From positions 1 to 64,000 of the forward strand of contig NZ_LLYW01000035.1 in the NCBI RefSeq assembly GCF_001484195.1: 64,000 nucleotides of DNA, in the 5' to 3' direction. Below the pieces are notes generated by a model. The model was not told the DNA's origin. It did not search any database and saw only the letters and a list, made by a program, of their open reading frames with translations. Position numbers and translations under genes: made by a program. Origin of the DNA: Thermococcus celericrescens. Lineage in GTDB: Archaea; Methanobacteriota_B; Thermococci; Thermococcales; Thermococcaceae. Of this stretch, positions 1 to 8,068 are shown one piece after another (position 1 is the first letter of the stretch; each line of letters starts with the position of its first letter).

Positions 1-408
1 TCCAACAAGGGTAAAAAGCAGAATTATCTCCTCTCCCACGTCTGGCGGTTTAATTACGTTATCAAACGCTTGAAGGAAGTTGCTGGGGAGTATGATATTC
101 GGGTTTTGGTTGTGGACGAGGTTTTCACGTCTAAGCGTTGCCCCGTTTGCGGGAGGCCTCACGAGGGGGCTCGCTTCCTTCGTGGTTTGTTTAAGTGTCC
201 CGAGACGGGGCTTGTCTTCAATTCAGACTTGGTTGGGGCGTTTAATATTTTGAAGAGGGCTGTGGGAACGATAACCCTGAACTTGGGCGGTTTGTACGCT
301 CAAGGGAGGGGTAATTGGGGGAAGGCCGGGCCGGAGGGGTCTAAGACCCGCTTTTTAGTGGGTTTGAATGAGACCCCTCAAACCTCTCCGCCTTTAACGA
401 GGGGTTAA
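1..408 (+). CDS. tnpB: TnpB RNA-guided nuclease, IS1341-type element copy A (5' part outside window)
   Basis: The frame is open from the first base, so the gene starts before the window. About 135 C-terminal residues are visible. They hold the second RuvC acidic residue (VDEVFTS), a zinc-binding segment (CPVCGRPH, then LFKC) and the third RuvC motif (NSDLVGAFNI). TnpB proteins of the IS200/IS605 group are RuvC nucleases guided by an RNA made from the right end of their own element. The zinc segment lacks the usual second CxxC pair, as in the other two copies here, so this is a subfamily trait. No frameshift is seen in the visible part, unlike copies B and C, so this is the best candidate for a working copy. 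No tnpA (Y1 transposase) is visible. Confidence 0.88.
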   Translation, partial: SNKGKKQNYLLSHVWRFNYVIKRLKEVAGEYDIRVLVVDEVFTSKRCPVCGRPHEGARFLRGLFKCPETGLVFNSDLVGAFNILKRAVGTITLNLGGLYAQGRGNWGKAGPEGSKTRFLVGLNETPQTSPPLTRG

Positions 409-445
409 GCCGAACCCTCGCCCTTCACGGCAGGGAGGAGGTCAG
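391..445 (+). repeat. Right end of tnpB element copy A (predicted omega-RNA scaffold)
   Basis: Two stem-loops follow the tnpB stop: CGAGGGGTT (398-406) with AACCCTCG (413-420), then a CCCT/AGGG stem around TTCACGGC. The conserved stretch ends at GTCAG (441-445). The same structure ends copies B and C and the solo end near 52.8 kb, after which the flanks diverge, so 445 is taken as the element boundary. In IS200/IS605 elements this region supplies the omega-RNA and the flank supplies the guide. That role is inferred here. Confidence 0.75.
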
Positions 446-1004
446 CGTTCGTTGGACTTTCATTTATCGCATCCTGCTCCCTGAACCGCTCGTACATCAG
501 CACATCAACAAAGCCCTCCCCCGGGACGTACTGGTGCTTCCTCCAGCGGCCGGCAAGTTTGAAGCCGTTCTTCTCAAGAACCCTTATCGATGCGATGTTT
601 GTCTCGAAGACGTGGGCATAGACCTTCCGCAGGTTGAGCCATTCGAAGGCGTATTCGAGGGCGAGCTTTACAGCCTCGCTGGCGTAGCCGTGGCCCCAGT
701 GCCTTTTGGCCAGGAAGTATCCCAGCTCGGCGCGCCCGTTGTGGTGGTCTATCCTGTGCAGCCCCACAAGTCCAACGAGGGAGCGCGAGGAGTTCTCCAT
801 GATCGCAAATACCTTTTCGTGCTTCTTTTCCCGCCTCAGAGCCTCGTACCACTCCAGCTCGTCCTCGTAGAAGAATATCTCCTCCGGGAAAGAGAGGTAC
901 TTCCTGACATCGCGGTCGTTGTACCAGAGCCAGACCTGCCGCAGGTCGTCCTTCAGAAGCATGCCTATCGACACGAGACTTCCCCTTAGTATGATCGGCC
1001 TCAT
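405..1004 (-). CDS. GNAT-family N-acetyltransferase (RimJ/RimL-like), 3' end supplied by a tnpB element
   Basis: The 199-residue protein has the GNAT fold signature. An acetyl-CoA binding loop (KRHWGHGYASEA, about residues 101-112) follows ELGYFL, and a later ETNIASIRVLEKNGF segment is typical of RimJ/RimL N-terminal or small-molecule acetyltransferases. The start has a GGTGTTGCT leader before ATG. The substrate is not predictable. The last ~13 residues (from ADLLPAV) and the stop codon lie inside the conserved right end of tnpB copy A, which ends at 445. The natural C-terminus was therefore replaced by element sequence. The GNAT core is complete, so activity may survive. Confidence 0.85.
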   Translation of the reverse strand: MRPIILRGSLVSIGMLLKDDLRQVWLWYNDRDVRKYLSFPEEIFFYEDELEWYEALRREKKHEKVFAIMENSSRSLVGLVGLHRIDHHNGRAELGYFLAKRHWGHGYASEAVKLALEYAFEWLNLRKVYAHVFETNIASIRVLEKNGFKLAGRWRKHQYVPGEGFVDVLMYERFREQDAINESPTNADLLPAVKGEGSA

Positions 1005-1016
1005 AGCAACACCTTA

Positions 1017-1043
1017 ACTTTATATAAGCCGTTTGCGTATTTA
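1017..1043. promoter_or_regulatory. Divergent promoters for the acetyltransferase and the HTH regulator
   Basis: The plus-strand TATA box (CTTTATATAAGC, 1017-1028) lies about 25 bases before GTG 1047/ATG 1050, which suggests a leaderless regulator mRNA. A minus-strand TATA (TTAAATACG as read from 1043 down to about 1035) places the acetyltransferase start site near 1015, leaving room for its GGTG ribosome site. The two promoters overlap, so cross-regulation by the HTH protein is possible but unproven. Confidence 0.55.
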
Positions 1044-1049
1044 AGAGTG

Positions 1050-2005
1050 ATGGACAGGGGAAGGCTCATACGGACGGTTGAGGCGATACTCAGGGGCACG
1101 GGATATAAAACGGCGCGTATGGAGTTTAAGGGCTCGTGCTTTGACATAGTGGCGAGCAGGTTATTCCTCTTGCTCTTTATAAAGGTGGCCACCAACATAG
1201 ACGCCGTCACCGGGGAGCAGGCGGAGGATTTAAAGAGACTGGCCCGCTTCTTCAAGCTTCGCCCCTGATCGTCGGCCTAAAGACGAAAAACGCCGAGCTT
1301 GAGGAGGGTGTCGTTTACGAGAGGTTTGGAATCTATGCCCTCAGACCCGAGACCCTCTACGACGTTCTTGTCGAGAACGAGATGCCGGCAATATTCGCCG
1401 AGCGCGGCGGCTTTTACGTGAGGATAAACGGCGGCCTATTGAGGAAACTGAGGGAGAAGTACGGATACTCAATAAACGAGCTGGCGCAGCTCCTCGGCGT
1501 CTCCAGAAAGAGCCTCAACAACTACGAACGCGGTGAGCAGGCTGTCTCGCTAGAGGTTGCCATCCGCCTTGAGGAGCTCTTCGACGAGCCCCTGGCGGAG
1601 CCCATCGACGTTCTCCACTCAACAGTTGAGGCCAACCTCGACGTTACCCCGGAGACACCGCTTGAGAGGGAGATATTCGACCGCCTCAAGGAGCTGGGCC
1701 TCGGCGTTGTCAAGGTCAAGAAGGCCCCCTTCAACGCTGTGTCGAGGGAGGATGAGTTCAGGATCCTGACGGGCATAGACGAGCGCAAGACCCGCTCCAC
1801 AGTCAAGCGTGCCGAGATGGTGGCGGAGGTTGGCAGGATAATAAACAGCGACGGTATATTCATACTCGAGAAGACCAGAACCGAGGTCGTGGGGGAGGTT
1901 CCCCTTATCCCGAAGGACAGCCTCGATGAGGTGAGGGACGCCGACGAGCTCATAGACCTCATAGAGGAGCTGAAAAAGGAGATAAAGAAGCAGCTCTTCG
2001 GCTGA
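1050..2005 (+). pseudogene. Archaeal HTH (Xre-type) transcriptional regulator, interrupted by one frameshift
   Basis: Two overlapping frames together encode one ~318-residue protein of a conserved archaeal family of putative HTH-type regulators. The N-terminal frame (MDRGRLIRTVEAIL...) runs to 1268. The rest (LIVGLKTKNAEL..., then an HTH at YSINELAQLLGVSRKSLNNYERG) continues in another frame to 2005. Adding one base near 1254-1256 (AAG|CTTCGCC, expected AAGGCTTCGCC) joins them seamlessly in the order seen in relatives I recall. The single-base loss is either a real mutation or a sequence error. The HTH and the C-terminal domain are otherwise intact. Confidence 0.85.
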
Positions 2006-2026
2006 TCGCATTCCGGCGGTGCCCCT

Positions 2027-3277
2027 TCAGCTGAACAGCACCTTTCTCCAGGTCTCCCGCAGTTTGGGTACGTACTCCCCCGGTGACGCTATGAGGACGG
2101 CCCAGCGCGGCGTCTGGCGCCTCTTTAGGGCGTTGGCCAGGGGCGTAACCCGGGTCAGCGGCTGGATGCTTCCGTCGTCCAGAAGAACGTTTATCTCCGT
2201 TGCCTTAAGCCTCGGCTCGCTGAGCATGAGGTCCGCTATGCTGAACTCCAGGATCACCTCTCCCTCCCTCGCACCAACCGCATCGGCGAGTGCCCTTTCT
2301 ATCTCCTGCCTCCTCCTGACGTTCCTGTACGCTGTCAGCAGCTCCCTCTTTTCCTCGGTACTCAGTTCGTCGGCGTTTGCCAGAACCGCGGCCTTGTAAA
2401 GCTCCCTGTACTTCACGCGCCGCACCATCTCCGCGGGGAAGCCCTCGAGATCCTCCAGCTCCACAAGAACGCGGCAGTCGGTCATCTTCCAGAAGTCCCA
2501 GAGGTGGCCCTCCTCCAAGGCGAACTCCAGGGCCCGGGTGAGCATTCCCTCCGCTATCTTCACGGTGTGGTGGAAGTAAACGCGGGAGTACATGAGGGAG
2601 CGGGCGACCATCATGCCCTCAACGGCCTCGATGCCCTTCTCATCGACAACGAGCTCGCCGTCGTGAATCCGGAGAACCTTCATGAGCCTCTCCAGGTCGA
2701 TTATGCCGTGGGCGACGCCGGTGTAGTGGGCGTCCCGGACCAGGTAGTCGAGCTGATCAACGTCAACATCGCCGTGCAGCATCTGGCCGAGATAGCGCTT
2801 TTCGTGTTTGCCGAGGATGAGGTTCGCCACGTCCGCCGGTTCGAAATCATAGCCGTAATCCTCAATTATCTCTGGAATCTGGCCGCCGTTCCAGCTCTCG
2901 GTTATGTTGACCTTGCCGAGAACTATATCCTGTCCGAGCCGCATGTGGTCGTGCTCTTTAACGTAGTGCTTGTATATGCTCTCGAATGTGTGGCTGAAAG
3001 GCCCGTGCCCGATGTCATGGAGCAGGGCCCCGACCTGAAGGAGCATGCTTTCATCCTCGCTCAGTCCAACTTCTGCGGCGAGTCTTCGGGCTATGCTCCA
3101 CGCGCCGAGGGAGTGCTCGAACCTGCTGTGGTTGGCACCGGGATAAACGAGGTACGCGAGACCGAGCTGTCTTATATTCCTGAGACGCTGGAACTCGGGG
3201 GTTTTGACGAGGTCAAGAATGAGTCCTGTGAGCTTCATGCTGCCATGGATACCGTCGTGAATAATTTTCCCATTCAT
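2027..3277 (-). CDS. HD-superfamily phosphohydrolase (dGTPase/SAMHD1-like)
   Basis: The 416-residue protein has the HD metal-site motifs HSRFEHSLGAWSIARRL (about residues 47-63) and LLHDIGHGPFSHTFE (about residues 80-94), plus the downstream DVDQLDYLVRD segment. This arrangement is typical of dNTP triphosphohydrolase-like HD proteins. ATG 3277 is chosen because GGTGATAGCG precedes it. The frame stays open upstream to 3490, but that extension is Pro/Cys/His-rich and has no ribosome site. The gene is monocistronic and convergent with the regulator. A role in nucleotide pool control is inferred from the family. Confidence 0.87.
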   Translation of the reverse strand: MNGKIIHDGIHGSMKLTGLILDLVKTPEFQRLRNIRQLGLAYLVYPGANHSRFEHSLGAWSIARRLAAEVGLSEDESMLLQVGALLHDIGHGPFSHTFESIYKHYVKEHDHMRLGQDIVLGKVNITESWNGGQIPEIIEDYGYDFEPADVANLILGKHEKRYLGQMLHGDVDVDQLDYLVRDAHYTGVAHGIIDLERLMKVLRIHDGELVVDEKGIEAVEGMMVARSLMYSRVYFHHTVKIAEGMLTRALEFALEEGHLWDFWKMTDCRVLVELEDLEGFPAEMVRRVKYRELYKAAVLANADELSTEEKRELLTAYRNVRRRQEIERALADAVGAREGEVILEFSIADLMLSEPRLKATEINVLLDDGSIQPLTRVTPLANALKRRQTPRWAVLIASPGEYVPKLRETWRKVLFS

Positions 3278-3509
3278 CGCTATCACCGCTGAAAATTTGA
3301 GAACAGGCTTAAATAAATTTTCGGCATTGTGACAATGGCACGGTGAAATAGCGGAAAGGGAATGTCCAGGGCTTTTCGGGGTTATGACCTCCCATCCAGC
3401 GTGCCTGGTCCCTTCCCGCCCCCCAGGGCAAGTTTTCAACGGAAAAAATGCAACCCTGGCTGGGTTGTTATAGGGAAGGTTTTTATACATCGGCGCCTAT
3501 TATTATGCC
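3278..3509. other. Intergenic region upstream of the HD gene
   Basis: The stretch contains a minus-strand TATA (around 3308-3318) for the HD gene and a plus-strand TATA, TTTTTATACAT (3480-3490), about 25 bases before ATG 3510. Nothing else convincing was seen between them. Confidence 0.4.
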
Positions 3510-3827
3510 ATGGACTGTATGAGCCTGCTGGAGGGGGTTTATGCTGGCCCTTTGAACATTCCTGAGCCCACTACTGGACATCTTCTGAACATGCCCGGGC
3601 ATCAATTCGTCGGCACCCGGTACTGGAGAAAACTACCGGGTAGGGCGACCCAAAATCTTAAAGAAATCTCCGACAGGAGTTCAATCGAAGTCTTTGAAGG
3701 CCTTCTGAACCCGGAGGCGGCCTGCGCAATGGGCGGCCCTGGGTCGTGTCCAGATACTGCAGAAGTAGGGTTCGTTTTTACCGGAGATCGGGCATTGAAC
3801 AGAAACGCACCACAGCTCATCGGGTGA
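3510..3827 (+). CDS. Unrecognised 105-residue ORF, possibly decayed
   Basis: A good TATA box (3480-3490) puts the transcript start at about 3510, exactly at this ATG, as for a leaderless gene. The product (MDCMSLLEGVYAGPL...) has no family I recognise, no membrane segment and unusual composition. From about 3746 another frame is open to 3958 and ends in a more protein-like stretch (MCPMNKDIFKL...). The two may be pieces of one frameshifted gene. The region 3828-4024 holds nothing else convincing. Function unknown and coding status doubtful. Confidence 0.3.
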   Translation: MDCMSLLEGVYAGPLNIPEPTTGHLLNMPGHQFVGTRYWRKLPGRATQNLKEISDRSSIEVFEGLLNPEAACAMGGPGSCPDTAEVGFVFTGDRALNRNAPQLIG

Positions 3828-4024
3828 GTGATACTGCATTTCCTCCCAGGAATAGCGGCGATGGCTGCAGAATGTGTCCTATGAATAAGGACATCTTCAA
3901 ACTGTCGCGGCCCGTCCGGAGATCTGCCGCCGAGTTCGAGAAGGGGAGGCGCGGCTAGGGTGCTTCCTTTGAACCCCCTTCAAATGGGACTGCTTGAACG
4001 TTACACATGATATGGGGTGAACCA

Positions 4025-5119
4025 ATGGACGGTACCCAAACAATCCTCATGGTTGAGGCATTCATAGTTATGCTGGCGGATTTAACCGCCGCAACGGTGA
4101 TATTTAAAAAGTACCTCTCAATCCGCAGGAAATCGGTACTCGCCTTTTCCCTGGCGTGGGTATTTGATTTCATCTTTGTCCTTGCCAGTGCCTTCCAGGA
4201 TGTGGGCTGGCTTGAGGTTGTTGGATTGATCTCACTGCCCCTATTTGCGGGATTGATGTTCTACGGCTCGGTTCTGTTTATGGGGGAGGAAAGCCTTGGA
4301 ATACGCCACGGCAACTTGGGAAAAATGGGACTCATGCCGGTTATGTTCATGTTTTATATGTACGCCACATATTACTACACGAACAACGCCCTGTGGACCG
4401 CCACGGTAGCCGCCTCATTTGGTATAAGCGGGGTTTTCGTCGTTGGGGCGGGGACTCTGCTGTGGGACGTGAGGGAGATTTATCATAGTGCCGTGAAGTA
4501 CCTTTCCATAGGCATTATCTTCTTTGGACTTCACCTGATTCCCGCCGCAATTTTAGGCGCCCATACTTGGTACATGCCAGGGGGGTTCACACTCTCAACG
4601 GTTCTCATAGTTGAGATGGCATGGGCCATGCTTCGTCTAGTGCACATGGACACTTTTGAGAACATTTCAAAAAGCGTTCCATCGGAGATAGACATGAGCC
4701 CTGGAGTGATGGTGGTGGATCAGAAGAGCTACATTCAGCTCAAATCCGTCCTTGCGAACTCCCCAGTCCTTGCATTCATACGCAATGTCTCCGACATTCC
4801 GGAGACGTGGACATACTATTTCGTGACAACGGTTCCCTTTGAAAGGGCTGCCAAAACGCTTTATCCAACTGATTTGGCTAAGATGGTGGAAATCTCCTAC
4901 CGCTATATGGAGAAAGTCTCCGCCTCCGGCGGCAGGGGCGTTGTTGTTATTGACTGCCCGGAATACCTCGCGGTTTACAACTCCTGGGAGAGCCTTATGA
5001 AATTTCTCTCGAAACTGCGGGACATTGTCGTCATCAACAATGGCACCCTGATACTGGTCGTTGAGAAGACCAGCTTCGACCCCCAAAGGTGCTCCCAGCT
5101 AGTACGGCTTATGGAGTGA
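4025..5119 (+). CDS. Membrane protein with C-terminal DUF835-type domain
   Basis: Roughly the first 215 residues form about seven hydrophobic helices. The ~150-residue soluble C-terminus (VVVIDCPEYLAVYNSWESL, then LRDIVVINNGTLILVVE) matches the pattern of DUF835, a domain common and often duplicated in Thermococcales. ATG 4025 is chosen over 4007 because GGGTGAACC lies just before it. DUF835 has no established biochemical role; a membrane sensor or signalling role is a guess. The next gene downstream is a guide RNA with its own promoter. Confidence 0.75.
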   Translation: MDGTQTILMVEAFIVMLADLTAATVIFKKYLSIRRKSVLAFSLAWVFDFIFVLASAFQDVGWLEVVGLISLPLFAGLMFYGSVLFMGEESLGIRHGNLGKMGLMPVMFMFYMYATYYYTNNALWTATVAASFGISGVFVVGAGTLLWDVREIYHSAVKYLSIGIIFFGLHLIPAAILGAHTWYMPGGFTLSTVLIVEMAWAMLRLVHMDTFENISKSVPSEIDMSPGVMVVDQKSYIQLKSVLANSPVLAFIRNVSDIPETWTYYFVTTVPFERAAKTLYPTDLAKMVEISYRYMEKVSASGGRGVVVIDCPEYLAVYNSWESLMKFLSKLRDIVVINNGTLILVVEKTSFDPQRCSQLVRLME

Positions 5120-5125
5120 GGCAGC

Positions 5126-5133
5126 TTTATATA
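5126..5133 (+). promoter_or_regulatory. TATA box of the three-hairpin H/ACA RNA
   Basis: TTTATATA, centred about 26 bases before the first base-paired residue of the RNA (5156), fits archaeal TATA-to-start spacing. Confidence 0.65.
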
Positions 5134-5154
5134 CCCTCTTTTTCAACGTGTTAA

Positions 5155-5370
5155 TGCCCCCGCGCGAGGACTCTGGGGACGAATGAACCAGAGTGCGATG
5201 CGGGGGCTACAGCCCGGTCTTACAGCGAGGTCCCCGCGGGAGGGCCTTCCGCGTTACGGAGCACAATGGCCGCGGGAAACCCAGACCGGGCACAGACGGC
5301 CCGCCTGGGTTAGCCCGCCTGAGCCCGCCGTCTGGCATCGATGAGGGCGGGAGTTACGGGCGGGCCATAG
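5155..5370 (+). ncRNA. H/ACA box guide RNA with three stem-loops
   Basis: This GC-rich stretch holds three successive hairpins, each closed by a perfect lower stem followed by an ANA box. Hairpin 1 is GCCCCCGC (5156) with GCGGGGGC (5200-5207), then ACA 5209. Hairpin 2 is GCCCGGTCT (5212) with AGACCGGGC (5283-5291), then ACA 5292. Hairpin 3 is GGCCCGCC (5298) with GGCGGGCC, then ATA 5367. In each, an unpaired pocket lies about 14-16 bases upstream of the box, as needed for archaeal pseudouridylation guides. Hairpin 3 has K-turn strands CTGA (5319) and GATGA (5340). Hairpin 1 has a GGA...TGA K-loop for L7Ae. Targets, probably rRNA uridines, were not assigned. Confidence 0.78.
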
Positions 5371-5434
5371 CATAGTAACATTCCGTGGAGTAAGATTTAT
5401 TAGCCTCTTGTGATAGTTTTATCCGGGGATATGT

Positions 5435-5635
5435 GTGGCAGGTAGGAAGAACCCCAGGGACGACGAGGAAGAAAAAATCAGGGACGTTCTCCCGTGGGGA
5501 AAATCGAATTTTCTCAGTGATGTTATTGCGGAAAGGAAAAGGGAGCGCAGTGATGCCCTTGAGATAGTGGAGAATCTCGTTGATCCAAACGTCCTCCCAG
5601 ATGAGGTTAAGCCCATAATAAAAAAAGCCGGATAA
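5435..5635 (+). CDS. Small conserved-looking hypothetical protein
   Basis: GTG start with GGGGAT five bases upstream; 66 residues, very charged (RKNPRDDEEEKIRDVL...), with no signal peptide or membrane helix. A mainly helical acidic/basic protein is suggested. I do not recognise a family. It follows the H/ACA RNA and converges on moeA 29 bases away. Confidence 0.6.
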   Translation: MAGRKNPRDDEEEKIRDVLPWGKSNFLSDVIAERKRERSDALEIVENLVDPNVLPDEVKPIIKKAG

Positions 5636-5664
5636 AAAGGAGCTGATTGGGGAGTGATGGGCCT

Positions 5665-6855
5665 CTAGTACAGCACAACCTCGACGGTCTCTCCCTCGAG
5701 GTACCCCTCGCTGTCCTCTGGGATTTCTATGTACCCGTTGCTCTCCACCAGCGAGCTTATTATTCCGCTGCCCTTCTTCTTGATCGGCCTGGCTTCTCCG
5801 TTCTCGTACCAGACCTTCACGAACTCGTGCCTTCCGAGCTGGCTCGAAACGCGCTCGGTGAGCCTTGCCCGAACCTGGACCTCGTAGTCCCTAGCCCCTA
5901 CCAGCTTCGCAAGGGCGTGCTTGACGTAGAGGTGGAACTGGGCGAAGACAGCTACCGGATAGCCGCTCATTATGAAGACCCTCTCACCGTAGCCTACCGG
6001 CCTTCCGGGCTTTATCGTCGTACCGTGGAAGAGCAGTTTGACGAAGCGGTGGGCGAAATCCTTATCGCCGAAGGCGGAGCCGCCCGTGACGAGGACGAGG
6101 TCGCACTCTCCCCTTGCCCTCTCTATTGCAGACCTGATGGCACCTTCATCGTCTGGAACGACGCCATAGAAAACCGGCTCGCCGAAGTACTGTCGCACCA
6201 GTCCCATGAGCATAATCGAGTTGCTCTCCATAATCTTCCCGGCCTTCAGCGCGCCTTCATCGAATTCCTCGATGAGCTCGTCGCCCGTGATTATTATCCC
6301 GACGCGGGGCTTCCTCTTGACCTTCACGCTCCTGAAGCCGATGCTCTTGAGGAGCGCAAGGTCTTGAGGCCTTAAAACCTGCCCCTTTTGAAGGACAGCC
6401 TGCCCCTTCTTCACGTCCTCTCCCGCGAAGGCCACGTTCTGGCCCGGGGCAACCGGCCGGAGAACCCTTATGACCTCTCCCTCGCGCTCGACCATCTCCT
6501 GCATGATGACGGCATTCGCTCCCTCCGGCATCTTCGAGCCCGTCATTAGCTTCACCGCCGTGCCGGGTTCAACCCTCGCTCCGCTCTCCTCCCCGGCGAC
6601 TATCTCGTCCACGACCCTGAGTTCAACCGGACTGTACTCCCTCGCCGGGAATGTGTCCTCCGCCCGGAGGGCATAGCCGTCGACGGCCGAACGGTCGAAG
6701 GGCGGGCTGTCTATGGGGGAAACGACGTCCTCGGCCAGAACCCGTCCAAGGGCCTCGGAGACGGGAACCTCCTCGACGTCCTCAAGCTCGCTAACGTCTT
6801 CCAGCACCATTTCAAGGGCCTCTTTATACGGAGTCAGCCGTTTGAACTCTCTCAC
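5665..6855 (-). CDS. moeA: Molybdopterin molybdenumtransferase MoeA
   Basis: The 396-residue protein has the MoeA domains in order: an N-terminal region (EALGRVLAEDVVSPIDSPPF, DRSAVDGYAL), the MogA-like domain (TGSKMPEGANAVIMQE; GIIITGDEL; LVTGGSAFGDKDF) and the C-terminal beta domain (KKKGSGIISSL). MoeA inserts molybdate, or tungstate in Thermococcales, into adenylylated molybdopterin. It lies one base from moaB in the same direction, forming a two-gene cofactor operon that presumably serves tungsten aldehyde:ferredoxin oxidoreductases encoded elsewhere. Confidence 0.95.
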   Translation of the reverse strand: MREFKRLTPYKEALEMVLEDVSELEDVEEVPVSEALGRVLAEDVVSPIDSPPFDRSAVDGYALRAEDTFPAREYSPVELRVVDEIVAGEESGARVEPGTAVKLMTGSKMPEGANAVIMQEMVEREGEVIRVLRPVAPGQNVAFAGEDVKKGQAVLQKGQVLRPQDLALLKSIGFRSVKVKRKPRVGIIITGDELIEEFDEGALKAGKIMESNSIMLMGLVRQYFGEPVFYGVVPDDEGAIRSAIERARGECDLVLVTGGSAFGDKDFAHRFVKLLFHGTTIKPGRPVGYGERVFIMSGYPVAVFAQFHLYVKHALAKLVGARDYEVQVRARLTERVSSQLGRHEFVKVWYENGEARPIKKKGSGIISSLVESNGYIEIPEDSEGYLEGETVEVVLY

Positions 6856-6856
6856 G

Positions 6857-7372
6857 TCACTCCCTCCCGTGTTTGAGTACGTGGCCGGCCTCTTTGAGGA
6901 TAATTCTGATTCCAGTCCTTGCCGCGCCTAGACTGCCTGGCAGGCAGAAGACGGCCATAGTTCTGCCGGAGCTCCTGATTATCCCGGCGGTTGCCCTCGT
7001 CATGACCGCGGCGGTGCCTATCTCCTCATAGCTGAGAAGCCTGAAAACCTCGCCGAAGCCTGTCAGTTCTTTGTCGAGGAGAGGCCTGATGCTCTCTATC
7101 GTCACGTCCCTGCTGGCTATCCCCGTTCCACCCGAGGTTACCAGAACCTCTGCTCCCGCCCGGAAGGCCTCGACAACGGCACCGATTATTTCCATCTTCT
7201 CGTCGGGAACGACCGCGTAGTAAACCTTCTCATGTCCGGCCTTCTCCAACTCCTCGATGAGAAACTTCCCGCTCTTATCCTCCTTCTCGCCCCTGCTCGC
7301 GGTGTCGCTAACCGTTATGACCGCGAACTTAAATTTCTTTGGAGCCTTTCTCTTGTGTTCCTCCGCTCCCAT
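6857..7372 (-). CDS. moaB: Molybdenum cofactor biosynthesis protein MoaB (molybdopterin adenylyltransferase)
   Basis: The 171-residue protein carries the MogA/MoaB signature: VSDTASRGEKEDKSG near the N-terminus, VTSGGTGIASRDVTIES in the middle and FCLPGSLGAARTG near the C-terminus. In archaea and many bacteria MoaB adenylylates molybdopterin before metal insertion by MoeA. ATG 7372 follows GGTGGTAAT. It is the first gene of the moaB-moeA pair. Confidence 0.95.
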   Translation of the reverse strand: MGAEEHKRKAPKKFKFAVITVSDTASRGEKEDKSGKFLIEELEKAGHEKVYYAVVPDEKMEIIGAVVEAFRAGAEVLVTSGGTGIASRDVTIESIRPLLDKELTGFGEVFRLLSYEEIGTAAVMTRATAGIIRSSGRTMAVFCLPGSLGAARTGIRIILKEAGHVLKHGRE

Positions 7373-7473
7373 ATTACCACCCGATTAAGCTTGTTCCCGA
7401 ACTTAATAACCTTTCAGCAAACGGAAGCGTTTAACGGCGCAAGCGTTATATCCCCCGGAGCGGACGGTCGTTC

Positions 7474-8064
7474 ATGAGGTTCGATCACTTCATCAAGCGC
7501 TTCAACGAGCCGCTGCTCGCTCTGAGCAACGCACCCCACAGAGGTGGCCTGACGAAAGCAAACGGCTTCTTTTTCATGATGGTCTCCAAGAACTACGCCG
7601 GGAACTACCGGAAGGACTGTGCGGACTTTGAGAGGGAACACAGGCTCAAAAACTTCGTGGGCTTCATGACTGCCGCGGAGGTGGGTGAGGTTCTCTCGGT
7701 TGCAATGAGCGGGAGTGTTACGGCCTACGTCACGGCTGGGATAACGAACCCCGCCGTGGCCGGTGATGTGCCACCTCCCTGGACACCGGGGACGATAAAC
7801 ATCGCCCTCGTCATCGAGAACGGCCTGACCGTCGGAGCGATGGCCAACGCGATAATGACGGCAACCGAGGCGAAAACCTACACACTGCTGAGGCTTGGCT
7901 ACAACGCCACCGGGACGACGAGCGATGGAATCGGCGTTTTTGCCTTTGAAGGAGAAACGGAGTGGGCCGGAACCGCAACTGAGCTTGGAATAAGCATCGG
8001 AAAAGCCGTCAGGAAGGCACTTGAGGAGAGCATTGAAAAGTGGGAGAGAACAAGGAAAAAGTGA
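7474..8064 (+). CDS. cbiZ: Adenosylcobinamide amidohydrolase CbiZ
   Basis: The 196-residue protein matches archaeal CbiZ, with a conserved N-terminal LSNAPHRGGL motif and GTINIAL and ATGTTSDG segments. CbiZ cleaves the aminopropanol side chain of (adenosyl)cobinamide to give cobyric acid, allowing scavenging of incomplete corrinoids. A TATA box (GTTATATC, 7445-7452) sits 25 bases before ATG 7474, so the mRNA is probably leaderless. It marks the cluster as a salvage pathway and converges on the cobT-like gene five bases away. Confidence 0.93.
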   Translation: MRFDHFIKRFNEPLLALSNAPHRGGLTKANGFFFMMVSKNYAGNYRKDCADFEREHRLKNFVGFMTAAEVGEVLSVAMSGSVTAYVTAGITNPAVAGDVPPPWTPGTINIALVIENGLTVGAMANAIMTATEAKTYTLLRLGYNATGTTSDGIGVFAFEGETEWAGTATELGISIGKAVRKALEESIEKWERTRKK

Positions 8065-8068
8065 ACCT

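Noticed and set aside
2504-3292. Long plus-strand frame antisense to the HD gene
   Set aside because: The opposite strand carries intact HD motifs; the antisense product has no recognisable feature.
3278-3490. N-terminal extension of the HD hydrolase
   Set aside because: No ribosome site, non-protein-like composition, and a good GGTGAT before ATG 3277.
5193-5375. Possible 60-residue protein over the H/ACA RNA
   Set aside because: The sequence is explained by three base-paired hairpins with ACA boxes; the peptide is Arg/Pro/Gly-rich and unlike a protein.
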